The notes beneath the pieces are model-generated. The model did not search any database, was not told the origin of the DNA, and saw only the letters and a program-made list of their open reading frames with translations. From assembly GCA_918797485.1 (NCBI GenBank), contig CAKKNE010000002.1, positions 3,376,501 through 3,440,500 of the forward strand: 64,000 nt of DNA. The letters are read 5' to 3'. The translations under genes were made by a program, and so were the position numbers. Position 1 is the first letter of the stretch. Each line of letters opens with the position of its first letter. This stretch comes from Pelagomonas calceolata. Lineage: Eukaryota; Sar; Pelagophyceae; Pelagomonadales; Pelagomonadaceae. Positions 10,090-19,294 of the stretch are shown piece by piece.

Positions 10090-13000
10090 TCAAAAGCCGG
10101 GCGCCTCGCCGCCGCCCAGGAAGAGCGGCTCGCACGCGAGGAGGAAGCGCGGGAAGTCGAGCGCGTCGGCGTCGTCGCCGTCGTCGACGTCGACGCCGCC
10201 GAGGCCGCGGCCGGCGGCGCGCGCGCGAGCCGCGCGCGCGTGCGCCTCGAGCGCCGCGCCCGCGTCGCGCTCGTCGGCGCCGACGCAGCGGTCGACGCCG
10301 AGCGCCGCGCGCACGTCGTCGCCGCTGACGGCGCTGGCGCCGTCTGCGTCGAGCACGTCGAAGGCGTCTTCTAATGACCTCTCCGAGGGCGCGAGCGTGC
10401 CGCCGCCCACGTGCAGCGCCGCAAAGGCCCGGAACGAGAGCGGGCGGCCCACGCCGCTCGCGTCGGCCGCGTCGAAGAGGGCCGCCGCCTCCTCGACGCC
10501 GCAGCCGCCCGCCTCGCCGCCCAGCGCGAGGAAGAACTCCGAGAGGCCCAGCGCGCCGTCGCCGTCCCGGTCGAGCGCGGCGAAGCCCCGCCGGCAGTCC
10601 TCGAGCCGGTCGGCCGGCGCGCGCGCGGCGACGACGTGCGCGACGAGCTTGCCCAGGCCGTCCAGCTTGGCGAAGGCGCGCGCGGCGTGGCGCGTCTCCG
10701 AGCAGAGCCGCGCCGAGGGCCGCGCGTGCTCGACGCGCAGCCAGGGCTCGCGCAGGGCCTGCTCCGCCGTCAGCCGCTTCTCGACGTCGCGCTCGAGCAG
10801 CCGCGCGACGAAGAGCCGGGCCTCGTGCGACGCGCCCCGCCAGAGCCGCGCCGGGAACTGCAGCGGCGCGCGCGCGACGCGGCTCAGGATCTCGCGGTCC
10901 GTGCGGCCCGCGAACGGCGGGCAGCCGCTCAGGAGCACGTAGACGATGACGCCCATCGACCAGAGGTCGCAGCGCGCGTCGTGGCCCCCCCGGAGCACCT
11001 CGGGCGCCACGAAGTAGAAGCTGCCGACGCGGTCGCTGAGCCCGCCGGTCCGTCCGCGGTCGCGGCGGGCGTGGCCGTTCTCCGGCCGATCGGACATGAC
11101 GACCGTCGCCGGCGACCGCGGCCGCGTGGCCAGGCTCGCGTCGTCCTCGGCGTCGTCCATGTCGAGGTCCGCGAGGTCAGAGCCACTGCGGCGCTTCGTG
11201 ACCGCGTCCGAGAGCGTGCGCGGGGCCTTGCGGCCCGGCGACGGCGGCCCGTTCGCGACGATGCGCGGCGGCGGCGCGAGCGGCGACGCCGGCGCCGTCC
11301 GCGGCGTCGCGGGCGTCGGCGTCGAGGCCCGCGCCGGCGTCGGCGTCGCCGCGCGCGGGTCCGGCGTCGGCGGCGTCGCCCGCGCCGGCGCCGCCGCCCG
11401 CGCGGCGGCCTCGAGCTGCTCGTCGCGCGAGTTCGCCGCCCGCACGACGGCCTCGAGCTGCTCCTCGAGCGCCTCGCGCGACGAACATGACGAGGAGTCG
11501 TCGAGCGACCGCGACAGCCCCTCGGGCACGCGGCGGCTCAGGCCGAAGTCGACGAGCTTGAGGGGCGCGCCGGGCGCGGCCGACGCCAGGAGCCAGTTCT
11601 GGGGCTTCAAGTCGCGGTGGCAGACGCCGCGCGCGTGCATGTAGCTCACCGCCGACAGCATCTCGCGCGCGAAGCGCTGCGCCGTCGCCTCGTCGAGCGG
11701 CCGCGGGCGCCGGCCGTGCGGCGAGCCGGCCGTCAAAAAGGCCCAGAGCTCGCCGCCCGTGCAGAGGTCGAAGATCAGGTGGACCCGCTGCTTCTCGTAG
11801 AAGACCTCGTGCAGCCGGCAGATGTGCGGGTGGTCCAGCTTGCGCGCCGCCGAGATCTCGGCGTGCAGCCGGTCCCAGCACGCGCCGCCCCGCAACCTGA
11901 TGGTCTTGCACGCGAACTGGCCGCCGTCGCTCTTCCGCGTGCAGCGCCGGACGACGCCGTACGAGCCCCTCCCCAGTAACTCGTCGTCCACGACGTACTT
12001 GTCGCCCACGGCGCACGGCGCGCCCGACGACGCCGCGGCCCCGTGCCGCAGGCGCTCGTCCGCCGCGTCGACGGCCGCGAACGGCAGTTCCACGCCGACG
12101 TCGAGCGCGCACAGCACGTCGAGGCAGCCCTGGGCGCGGTTCCGGCCGCTCGCGTCGAGCTCGGCCAGGGAGTCGACGCGCCGGAACAGCGCCTGCGGCG
12201 GCCGGTCGCTCGCGGCCGACGCCTGCCGCGAGATGGTCCGCAGGTCGGCGTCGCGCGCGTCGTAGAGCGCGCGCTCGACGACGCAGTTCTCGAGGAGCGG
12301 CGCGTGCGTCTTCGCCGCGCGCCGCGCGTAGGCGAGCTCCGACGCCGCCGTGCGTTTTAAAGGAGCCGGCAGGTGCTGCGCGGCGCACCGCACGCCCTCG
12401 AGCCGCACGCAGGCCGCGTGGAACTTTAGAGCAGCGGCCTCGCCGCAGGGCGCGTTCTCGACCATGGCGCCGCCCTCGAGGAGGTCGTCGCCCTCCGTGA
12501 TCTCGGCCTCGGCCGTGGCCACGAGCCGCGCGGCGGCCGCCGCGTCCATGTCCGTACTTTGCTCCGCGAGGTCCAGCCGCTGCACGTCCGTGGTCACCTC
12601 CTCCAGGCGGCGCTTCCGCTTCTTCTCCGCGCCGGGCGGCGTCTCCACTTTGTGCGGCTCGGCGCGGTACGCGGCGAAGAACGTGTCTTGGACGCCGCAC
12701 CCGCTGATGGCGCCGCAGGCGTCGGCCTCGATGGACGACGCGCGCCGGGCGAAGGGCGGCGGCTGCGGCGGCGCCGCGCGCGGCCAGTGCTCGAGGAGCT
12801 GGGCCGTCGCGGCCGCGAGGCGCTCGCGCTGGCGCGCCTCGTCGCCCGGCCCGAAGACGGACCGCAGCCGGTCGCCGAAGCCGGAGAAGCTCGAGGCCGC
12901 GGCGGCCGGCGCCGGCGCCGCGGCCTCGTCCTCGACCCGGGCCAGCTCCTTCTGCGCCTCGCGCACCGACACCTCGGCGAAGAGGACCGTCTCGGCCCAC

Positions 13001-13194
13001 GTCCGCGCGACGCCGGGCGCGGCCTCCGTGCCCCGTAGCAGGCCGTCGGCGTGGCGCAGGAAGGCCAGGGCCGCCGGGGGGCACGTCCGCAGCCGCGACG
13101 CGAACTGCACGAGGCCCGCGAGCGCCGCGAGCACGTCGACGGGCTGGTCGGCGCGGCGGCCCGCCGTCATGGCGTCGTAGGTCTGGAACGACAT
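10090..13194 (-). CDS. Calcium-dependent protein kinase (CDPK-like) with activation-loop insertion
   Basis: 1034 aa. Residues 1-395 match no family I know and include a basic KKRKRRLEE patch. The CAMK-type kinase domain runs from about 398 (ELLGRGSYGVVRR; Lys in FACKTIRL) through CHRDLKPQN (about 526) and VDFGLSRR (about 550). An insertion of about 165 residues, rich in Ala/Pro/Thr, precedes GSFYFVAPEVLRGG (about 725). The C-lobe continues with DLWSMGVIVYVLLSGCPPF. Four EF-hand-like segments follow, including LDRDGDGALGLSEF (about 875), DAADASGVGRPLSF and LDADGASAVSGDDV. Kinase plus C-terminal EF hands is the CDPK layout for Ca2+-activated Ser/Thr phosphorylation. All core catalytic residues are present. 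Confidence 0.88.
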   Translation of the reverse strand: MSFQTYDAMTAGRRADQPVDVLAALAGLVQFASRLRTCPPAALAFLRHADGLLRGTEAAPGVARTWAETVLFAEVSVREAQKELARVEDEAAAPAPAAAASSFSGFGDRLRSVFGPGDEARQRERLAAATAQLLEHWPRAAPPQPPPFARRASSIEADACGAISGCGVQDTFFAAYRAEPHKVETPPGAEKKRKRRLEEVTTDVQRLDLAEQSTDMDAAAAARLVATAEAEITEGDDLLEGGAMVENAPCGEAAALKFHAACVRLEGVRCAAQHLPAPLKRTAASELAYARRAAKTHAPLLENCVVERALYDARDADLRTISRQASAASDRPPQALFRRVDSLAELDASGRNRAQGCLDVLCALDVGVELPFAAVDAADERLRHGAAASSGAPCAVGDKYVVDDELLGRGSYGVVRRCTRKSDGGQFACKTIRLRGGACWDRLHAEISAARKLDHPHICRLHEVFYEKQRVHLIFDLCTGGELWAFLTAGSPHGRRPRPLDEATAQRFAREMLSAVSYMHARGVCHRDLKPQNWLLASAAPGAPLKLVDFGLSRRVPEGLSRSLDDSSSCSSREALEEQLEAVVRAANSRDEQLEAAARAAAPARATPPTPDPRAATPTPARASTPTPATPRTAPASPLAPPPRIVANGPPSPGRKAPRTLSDAVTKRRSGSDLADLDMDDAEDDASLATRPRSPATVVMSDRPENGHARRDRGRTGGLSDRVGSFYFVAPEVLRGGHDARCDLWSMGVIVYVLLSGCPPFAGRTDREILSRVARAPLQFPARLWRGASHEARLFVARLLERDVEKRLTAEQALREPWLRVEHARPSARLCSETRHAARAFAKLDGLGKLVAHVVAARAPADRLEDCRRGFAALDRDGDGALGLSEFFLALGGEAGGCGVEEAAALFDAADASGVGRPLSFRAFAALHVGGGTLAPSERSLEDAFDVLDADGASAVSGDDVRAALGVDRCVGADERDAGAALEAHARAARARAAGRGLGGVDVDDGDDADALDFPRFLLACEPLFLGGGEAPGF

Positions 13195-14012
13195 GGCGGG
13201 GGGCGGGTGGGATCACCGGTTACTCCCGCCCCTCCGGCCGCACCGTGGAGAGGATGCGTGCGGCCTCTGGAGGTGCGGGAGGGCTCGGTGGGCGCAGCCG
13301 CGGGCGCTGGGGCCCCCTGCTTACGCGATGGCTGCCCTGCGCGCCGACCGGGGCAGCTCCGCTCGGCCTTTCGAGCTCACGAGCTTTATTGGCTTCGGAC
13401 ACACGAAGCCATCGATGGAGAAATGCGGCAGTTGAAGCGGCGTTGAGGATGGGTTCGGGCGATTGGTGGGCGTGCGGGAGAGTCCTCGGAAGCGTCTGGG
13501 GGCAGGCCCGCTTTTCGTGCGGGTTTTGCCAAAACCCGGCGGATCGAAAATTATATGCACCAAAATCGGTCAGGGGGCGTTTCTAGGTCTCTTCTAGATT
13601 CTAGCAAAATTACATACAAATGGAAAAATATGGACATGAGTTTGGACTCACTGGGTCCCGCGCGGCCCTTGGCTTCGCAAGGAGTACCGCTGGGCCTTCT
13701 GAGGGGCGGCCGGCGCAGGCCCGGTGCTCGGGCGAGGCCGGCTGGGGGCGCTCTGAGTCACGGGGACCGCGGGACCGCGCTGGGGCCGCGGCGTGGGCGC
13801 GCCGCGGCCCGGGACGTCGCCCGCGGGCAACCCGTCGCCGTCGTCGCCAGTTTCGGGCTCCTCGCCGGCGCCGTCGTCATCGTCGCCAGCGATTGGGTCT
13901 AGTCCGTCGCTGCCCTCGTCCAGGGCTTCGCACAGGTCATTTGCGACGTCGTTCGAGTCCTCGGCGTCCACGTCCTCGCCCACCAAATTATCTCCAAAAG
14001 CCTGCTAATCAA

Positions 14013-14237
14013 TGTGGTACCAGCTTTGGTGTGCTCGCCAGGGTTTACCTGGTCGTCCGGGTCAATCACCCATCTAACGATTGGGGAGACAAGGTCGAAA
14101 ACTGCAAGCTATCCTTTCGTGGGCTCGTCAAATTATTGAAACACCCCGACGTTAAAGCCGACGTCGCGAAAGTTCGAGGTGCAAGAGGTCGAGAATTCGT
14201 CTACAAGGCTGAATCGTTAGCGGTCGAGTTGTCTGGC
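14013..14237 (+). repeat. 225-bp coding-like cassette, copy 1
   Basis: 75 codons in one open frame, starting CGTSFGVLARVYLVVRV and including HPDVKADVAKVRGARG and KAESLAVE; the frame continues a few codons to a stop at 14,256 (tail SSDDDN). It aligns without gaps to 45,424-45,648. 49 of 75 codons are identical to the base, 25 differ in amino acid and only one differs synonymously. Codons such as TTA, AGA, AAA and GTT are unusual beside the GC-rich neighbours. Upstream the frame opens into low-complexity Arg/Pro sequence, so the true 5' end is unknown. Confidence 0.8.
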
Positions 14238-14445
14238 TCTTCGGACGACGACAACTAAGACGTGCTTCTCTCGGATCTCTGGTAGGCGTCGACGGCGCTG
14301 CTTTACTTCATCCGCCTCTGCCCGCGCGGGGCTTTCGTGCCGGGGAAACCTTACCATGGCGACGTCTGTGTGAACGAGTGTCCTAACTATGGTTTTATGT
14401 TATCAGTCTTCTCGTGGCCGGGAGAGCGCGTCAAGGGCCCTTCGA

Positions 14446-14559
14446 CAGCCGGTCCCCGAGGCCGGCGTCGCGGCGTTCCTGCCGCTCTGGCGGGCGGATC
14501 GTGGCGCCCTGCTGCGCCGCATGCTCGCGGAGGGCCTCGAGATCGTCTTCTGTGCTTAA
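14446..14559 (+). pseudogene. DPH6-like (diphthamide synthase ATP-binding domain) relic
   Basis: A 37-codon open stretch ending in TAA reads PEAGVAAFLPLWRADRGA then LLRRMLAEGLEIVFCA. This resembles the conserved G-x(2-6)-PLW-x-R-x(3)-LLREM-x(2)-G-[FL]-x-A-[IV] segment of the ATP_bind_4/DPH6 family. No start codon, PP-loop or flanking domain is visible, so I read it as a fragment of a lost or duplicated gene. A chance match is possible given the length. Confidence 0.3.
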
Positions 14560-14721
14560 GGCGCCGTGCGGGTTTTGACATGAGATCGATACCCGTTTTG
14601 AAGCGCTGTGGCACCTTGGGGCGACGCTGTCGCTCTAGGGTTATTGCAGGCGCTGTCGCAGGCGTTTTGCTCATCAATTCGTAACCCATAGAGCGAGTGC
14701 GGTTTCGGGAGCAGCAGCGCG

Positions 14722-17700
14722 ATGTTCGCCCCCGCGCGCTTCCCGGCGCTGGCGCTCCCCGAGGACGTCGGCGGCATGCTCCTCGACGACGGCGGCGTCG
14801 AGGTCGCGTGCACGCCGCTCCACGCCGTGGCGTCGGTCGCGCGGCACGACGTCGTCGGCGCGCCGCCGCGCGAGCTCTGCGTCTTCGGCGTCGTCGACGC
14901 GGTCAAGATTTTTGACGGCGGCGGCGACGACGAGAGCAGGGCGCGGCTCGTCGTCGACCTGCGGAGCGGCCCGGCGCCGACGGACCGGTGCGAGGCGTGG
15001 TTCTTCGGCGGCGCGGCGCTCGGCTGCCGCGGCCTCGCGGCGCCCGGCGTCGCGCTCGTCGCGGCGAAGGCGCGGCTGGGCTGGGCCGACGGCGGCTACG
15101 GCGTGGTCAAGTGCTGGGCGCGGGCCGTCGTCGCGGCGGTCGACGACGCGACGCTCGCGGCGGCCGAGGCCGCGGGCCTGGGCCGCAAGCGGCCCGACTG
15201 GACGGCGGAGCAGTGCGTCCGCGCGGCGGCGTCGAAGCTCCGGGCCCTGCGCGCGCAGCGCGAGCGGCGCGGCGCGTGGGCGGCCGCGAGCGACGTCGGC
15301 GACGACGTGCGCGCGAAGCGCTGCTGGCTCTGCGGCGACGCCTGGGCGCCGACGCGGGGCGGCGGCGACGCGCTCTGCGCGTCGTTCCCGCTCTGCGGCG
15401 GGCGGCGCCCGCACGGCGCGCGGAACCCGCGCGCGGGCGCGCGCGCCTTCGGCGTCGAGCTCGTGCCGGGGCTCGAGCGGTTCCGGTTGCGGTGTTTGCC
15501 GCGGCCGCGCGGCGAGCCGCGCGATGCTATTGAGACGCTGCGCGGCCAGGCGCGGGAGCTGGGCCGGGCGACGGCGATGGACTGCGGCGGCGACTGGCCG
15601 ACGTTCCCCGTTCAACGCTTGGTCGAAGTGGAGCGGTTCCTAGACGCGGCGTGGCGGCGGGGCGAGGTGCGGGGCGTGCGCAAGGCGCCGCCGGCCGCGG
15701 TCGCCGCGGTCAGGAGCAAGCCTTTACCAATTACGGACGCCGACGTCGCCGACGCGTTACGGGATGTGCCCCCGGCGTTACTAGAAACGCTGGCGCCCTT
15801 CCAGCGCTACGGCGCGGCCGTCGCGCTGCGCCGGAAGCGCGTTCTACTGGCGGACGAGATGGGCGCGGGCAAGACGATGCAGGCGCTCGCGGCGCTGGCC
15901 GTCGTGTTGCACCGAGGCGCCTCTGCATTAATCGTCTGCCCCGCGGGCTGCCGCGCCATGTGGGCCCACGAGATCGAGCGTTGGCTGCCGAGGCTCACGC
16001 CGCGCGATATCACAATCGTGCGGTCGTCGCTCGACGCGCCGGCGCCGCCGCCGGCGAAACCGCCCCGGGTCGTGGTCATCTCGTTCCAGATGCTCGAACG
16101 ATTACGGGAGCTGGACGTGGACGGGCCTTTTACCTTCGACGCGGTCGTCGTCGACGAGGCCCACGCGATGGGCGTCTCCGTGGGCCGGCCCGAGGTCGAG
16201 GCCGAGGCCCCGCGGACGAAGCGCATCCTGGCGCTGGTGAAGCGGGCGCGGGCCCTCGCTTTATTATTATCAGGGACGCCGACGTTCTCGAAGCCGCTGT
16301 CGCTGTTCCCGCTCGTGGACGCGCTGGCGCGGGGCGGCGAGGACGACGGATTGAATTGGCTGCCCGCGCGGCGCGTCGCGGAGCGGCGCCTCCAGTTCTG
16401 CCGCCACTTCTGCGGCGCGCGGCGCTACTACGGCGGGCGGCGCGGCGCGGCGGCGTACGACGCCACGGCCTTCACGGCGGAGCTGCACGCGATCCTGGGC
16501 GGGCTCTGGATGCTGCGGCGGCTGAAGCGGGACGTGCTCACGCAGCTGCCGCCGCTGCGCCGCGTCGTTCATAGATTAGACGACGCGGCGACGGAGGCGC
16601 GCGTCGACGAGGCCCAGGCGATGACGGCCTTCCACGCGGCGGGGCGCGCGAAAGTGAGGAGCGCCGCCGCCTACGTCGTGCGGCGCCTCGCGCGGGACGA
16701 CGCGTCCAAGCTCGTCGTCTTCGGCCACCACGTCGACGTGCTGGACGAGCTGTTCCAGGGCATCGAGGCGGCGCGGGACGCGCCGGGCGCCGACGAGGCC
16801 GAGGGCCGGTGGCGGGGCGGCGACGCGGGGCGCATCGACGGCGCGGCGTCGGGCGAGGACCGCGCGAGGAGCATCCGGCGGTTCCGCGACGATAAGGCGG
16901 CGCGGGTGCTGGTCGTGTCGGTGACGGCGGGCGGCGTGGGCGTGGACCTGAGTGCGGCGTCGGAGGCGGTCTTCGTCGAGGCCGTCGGGCTCGAGGCGAC
17001 GTGGCTGCGCCAGGCCGAAGATAGGCTCCATCGCCGGGGGCAGACGCGGCGCGTCGTGTGCACGTACCTATTGGCCGCGCCGGGGTCGTGGGAGGACGCG
17101 CGGTGGCCGCGCGTGCACGCGTCGTTACGGGCGACGTCGTCGCTCGTCAACGGCGAGGCGCGGGCGGAGCGCTTCGCCGTGTGCCGCCGGTCGGTGGTGT
17201 CGCGGGAGAGCGTGGCGTCGGCGCCCGTCGCGCCGTCGCCACTAAGGACGCCGCCGCCCACGACGCCCACGACGCTGGACGCGTGGCGCTGGACGCTCGA
17301 CGACGACTCGGACGACGACGACGACGACGACGATGATGAAGAGGACGCGATCTTCTTCGAGGTGTCGCCGCACTCGGGCCGCGTCCACGTCCACGCGGCG
17401 GCGGACGGCGCCCGGCCGCTCGCGGCGAACTGCGCGCTCGACGACCTCGAGGTGCCGCGCGCCGTCGCGCGGCGGAGCGGCGTCGCCGCGGCCGCCGCGG
17501 CCGCGCTGCGCGCGCTGCCGCGCTGCCTGAACCAGGACGGCGCCCGCTGCCGCGCGGCCTGGCGCTTCGCGCGCGACTGGGCGCGGCTCACGACGCAGCA
17601 GCGCGGCTGCCTGCTGGGCGTCTGCGCGCGGTCGCCGCTCGCGGACGCGTGCGCGGCCGTGCACGTGGCGCGCGCGCGCGCGGCGACGGCGCGGGCCGCG

Positions 17701-18465
17701 CCGTCGACGCGGCGCCACGTGCCCTGGCAGGAGGTCGTGGCCCTCGCCTCGAGCCAGCACCGGTGCCAGACGATCCTGGTGCGCGTCGAGAACCGGGAGC
17801 GGCTGGGCCTGGCGCCGATCCGCCAGGCCTACGACCCGCAGACGCACCAGGCCAAGTGCCTCGCGTGCCCGACCTTTTACGCGTGCGCGCCGCGGCGGCG
17901 GTCGCTCTTCGCGGGGTCGCTGCAGGAGCTGTTCTGCGGCAGGGCGTGCCGCGAGGCCTACGCGTGCCAGACGTCGGCCCAGGGGCTGCGGCGCGTCGTC
18001 TTCGCGCGGGACGGCGGCGTCTGCGCGCTGTGCGGCGCCGACGGCCACGCGCTCGTCGAGCGGCTGCGGGCGCTCGCGGCGGCGCCGCACGGGCGGCGCG
18101 TCGCGGCGGCGCTGCGGGCGAACGCGGCGTGGGCCGACTTCCCGAGATGTCTGGACCGCCTGCTGGAGAAGCCGAGCGACGGCCGCGCGTGGGAGGCGGA
18201 CCACGCGGTCCGCGTCGCCGACGGCGGCGGCGAGGCCCTGGCGGACCGCGTGCAGACGCTCTGCGTGCCGTGCCACAAGGCCAAGACGAAGCAGGAGGCG
18301 AAGCGCGCCGCGGCCGAGCGGCGCGCGGCCAAGAAGAAGCCCCGCGTCGCCGCCGGCGACGACGACGACGGCGACTGCCGCCTCGAGTGCGTCCCCGTGA
18401 AGACGGCGAAGGAGTTCCTCGCCGCCGTCGCGGAGGAGGAGGACGACGACGACTCCTGGCTCTGA
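14722..18465 (+). CDS. ZRANB3: ZRANB3-like SNF2 annealing helicase with HNH nuclease
   Basis: 1247 aa. SNF2 core: ADEMGAGKTMQAL (about 377), VDEAH (about 477), SGTPTFSKPLSLFPL, VVFGHHVDVLDELF (about 663), VSVTAGGVGVDLS (about 733) and QAEDRLHRRGQ (about 763). An acidic Asp-rich linker (about 855-875) leads to a Cys cluster (KCLACPTFYAC, FCGRACREAY) and a C-terminal HNH domain (GGVCALCG, WEADHAVRVADGGG, QTLCVPCHKAKT). SNF2 plus this HNH is diagnostic of ZRANB3, which remodels stalled forks and cuts fork DNA. The N-terminus (1-330) has an OB-like stretch (VVDLRSG to EAWFFGGAAL) and a Cys motif (KRCWLCGDAW) that recall Mcm10; that part is inference. The first Met is used. Confidence 0.9.
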   Translation: MFAPARFPALALPEDVGGMLLDDGGVEVACTPLHAVASVARHDVVGAPPRELCVFGVVDAVKIFDGGGDDESRARLVVDLRSGPAPTDRCEAWFFGGAALGCRGLAAPGVALVAAKARLGWADGGYGVVKCWARAVVAAVDDATLAAAEAAGLGRKRPDWTAEQCVRAAASKLRALRAQRERRGAWAAASDVGDDVRAKRCWLCGDAWAPTRGGGDALCASFPLCGGRRPHGARNPRAGARAFGVELVPGLERFRLRCLPRPRGEPRDAIETLRGQARELGRATAMDCGGDWPTFPVQRLVEVERFLDAAWRRGEVRGVRKAPPAAVAAVRSKPLPITDADVADALRDVPPALLETLAPFQRYGAAVALRRKRVLLADEMGAGKTMQALAALAVVLHRGASALIVCPAGCRAMWAHEIERWLPRLTPRDITIVRSSLDAPAPPPAKPPRVVVISFQMLERLRELDVDGPFTFDAVVVDEAHAMGVSVGRPEVEAEAPRTKRILALVKRARALALLLSGTPTFSKPLSLFPLVDALARGGEDDGLNWLPARRVAERRLQFCRHFCGARRYYGGRRGAAAYDATAFTAELHAILGGLWMLRRLKRDVLTQLPPLRRVVHRLDDAATEARVDEAQAMTAFHAAGRAKVRSAAAYVVRRLARDDASKLVVFGHHVDVLDELFQGIEAARDAPGADEAEGRWRGGDAGRIDGAASGEDRARSIRRFRDDKAARVLVVSVTAGGVGVDLSAASEAVFVEAVGLEATWLRQAEDRLHRRGQTRRVVCTYLLAAPGSWEDARWPRVHASLRATSSLVNGEARAERFAVCRRSVVSRESVASAPVAPSPLRTPPPTTPTTLDAWRWTLDDDSDDDDDDDDDEEDAIFFEVSPHSGRVHVHAAADGARPLAANCALDDLEVPRAVARRSGVAAAAAAALRALPRCLNQDGARCRAAWRFARDWARLTTQQRGCLLGVCARSPLADACAAVHVARARAATARAAPSTRRHVPWQEVVALASSQHRCQTILVRVENRERLGLAPIRQAYDPQTHQAKCLACPTFYACAPRRRSLFAGSLQELFCGRACREAYACQTSAQGLRRVVFARDGGVCALCGADGHALVERLRALAAAPHGRRVAAALRANAAWADFPRCLDRLLEKPSDGRAWEADHAVRVADGGGEALADRVQTLCVPCHKAKTKQEAKRAAAERRAAKKKPRVAAGDDDDGDCRLECVPVKTAKEFLAAVAEEEDDDDSWL

Positions 18466-18514
18466 CGAGTGTTTGTGTGACTCCCCAAGTATAAGTACGA
18501 TCACTGTGCTCGTG

Positions 18515-18735
18515 TCGTCTCAGGCTCCGGCTAGTTACGTCGCGGGGTCCCCGGTACCCCTCCCGCGTCTCAGGCTCAGGCTAGTTACGTCGCTGGGTCC
18601 CCCGTACCCCTCCCGCTCCCCCCGGGCCCACCCGTCCGGCTGGACGCTGTGGCTGTGGCTAGTTACGTCGCGGGGTCCCCCGTACCCCTCCCGCTCCCCC
18701 CGGGCCCATCCGTCTGGCTGGACTAGGACGCAAGG
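18515..18735 (+). repeat. Tandem units of ~80 bp GC-rich repeat
   Basis: Two nearly complete units and one partial unit, each beginning GCTAGTTACGTCG and running through CCGTACCCCTCCCGCTC to GGCTGGAC. They lie directly downstream of the helicase stop. The window's first 84 bases hold an inverted copy. Units differ by only a few bases, suggesting recent spread. Confidence 0.8.
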
Positions 18736-18795
18736 GCTGAGTCGCAGGGACTCGCACGCCCCCCCTCTTTTTTGGGACGACCCCCCGTCAGCTTT

Positions 18796-18815
18796 GCTAG
18801 TGTCTTACCCGCTAG
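18796..18815 (+). promoter_or_regulatory. 5' near-palindromic motif, copy 2
   Basis: GCTAGTGTCTTACCCGCTAG, a version three bases shorter than the consensus, 146 bp upstream of the ATG at 18,962. Confidence 0.6.
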
Positions 18816-18961
18816 CTGCCGTGGCCGCTCACAAGCTAAGCTAGCACTTGGCACTGCCGCAGACCTCTCGCAATTGCAAAAGGCAGCCGTGCCGGTCTGC
18901 GCACCTCGTCCCGAGGCTGCCCGCGACGAGTGGTTGCGCCAGGAACGCGCGCGTAGCAAAA

Positions 18962-19294
18962 ATGAGCACCAAACCCAAAAAGCGAACTAAGCCGGTGCAG
19001 GCTCCCCCCGCGGCCCAGCCGCAGCCGCAGCGAACGCGACAAAAAAAGAAGAAGCCGCCGATGATGGCGATCCGCATCGTGCTTTATGGTATTGTGGCGT
19101 TCGTCGTCGCGCGGCGCAATCGCAACAAAACCGGCGGCGCCACCGCAGGGCCGCTGACCGCGCTCGCGAACCGCCTCTTGGGCCAAACCGGCGACGCCGC
19201 CACCGGCGCGCCGGCGGCCGAAGCCGGGGCCGCGTCGCCGCAGACGGCGCGGCGGCCCGCGGACGAGTCGGAGGGGGACGAGTTCGACGACTAA
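18962..19294 (+). CDS. Small single-pass membrane protein, unknown
   Basis: 110 aa from MSTKPKKRTKPVQ; an in-frame Met 38 codons upstream lies in an unlikely leader. A Lys/Arg/Gln/Pro-rich N-terminus (about 35 residues) precedes one hydrophobic helix (MMAIRIVLYGIVAFVVA), then an Ala/Gly-rich stretch and an acidic end (ESEGDEFDD). The charge layout (basic before, acidic after) fits a small tail- or signal-anchored protein. I do not recognise a family. Confidence 0.55.
   Translation: MSTKPKKRTKPVQAPPAAQPQPQRTRQKKKKPPMMAIRIVLYGIVAFVVARRNRNKTGGATAGPLTALANRLLGQTGDAATGAPAAEAGAASPQTARRPADESEGDEFDD

Larger units (their letters stand above)
13195..14721. other. Gene-poor 1.5 kb with relics
   Basis: Between the kinase and the helicase gene. 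It holds the first copy of the 225-bp cassette (14,013-14,237) and a DPH6-like relic (14,446-14,559), which are listed separately. A 112-codon minus-strand reading at 13,648-13,986 is acidic then Pro/Arg-rich (starts MVGEDVDAEDSNDVANDL) and could be a small protein or a decayed element piece; I could not decide. Local GC drops around 13,540-13,640 and 13,980-14,260. Confidence 0.6.

Noticed and set aside
13648-13986. 112-codon acidic then Pro/Arg-rich minus-strand frame next to cassette copy 1
   Set aside because: The composition could suit a small protein or a decayed linker region of a mobile element, but there is no motif to support either, so it was not called.
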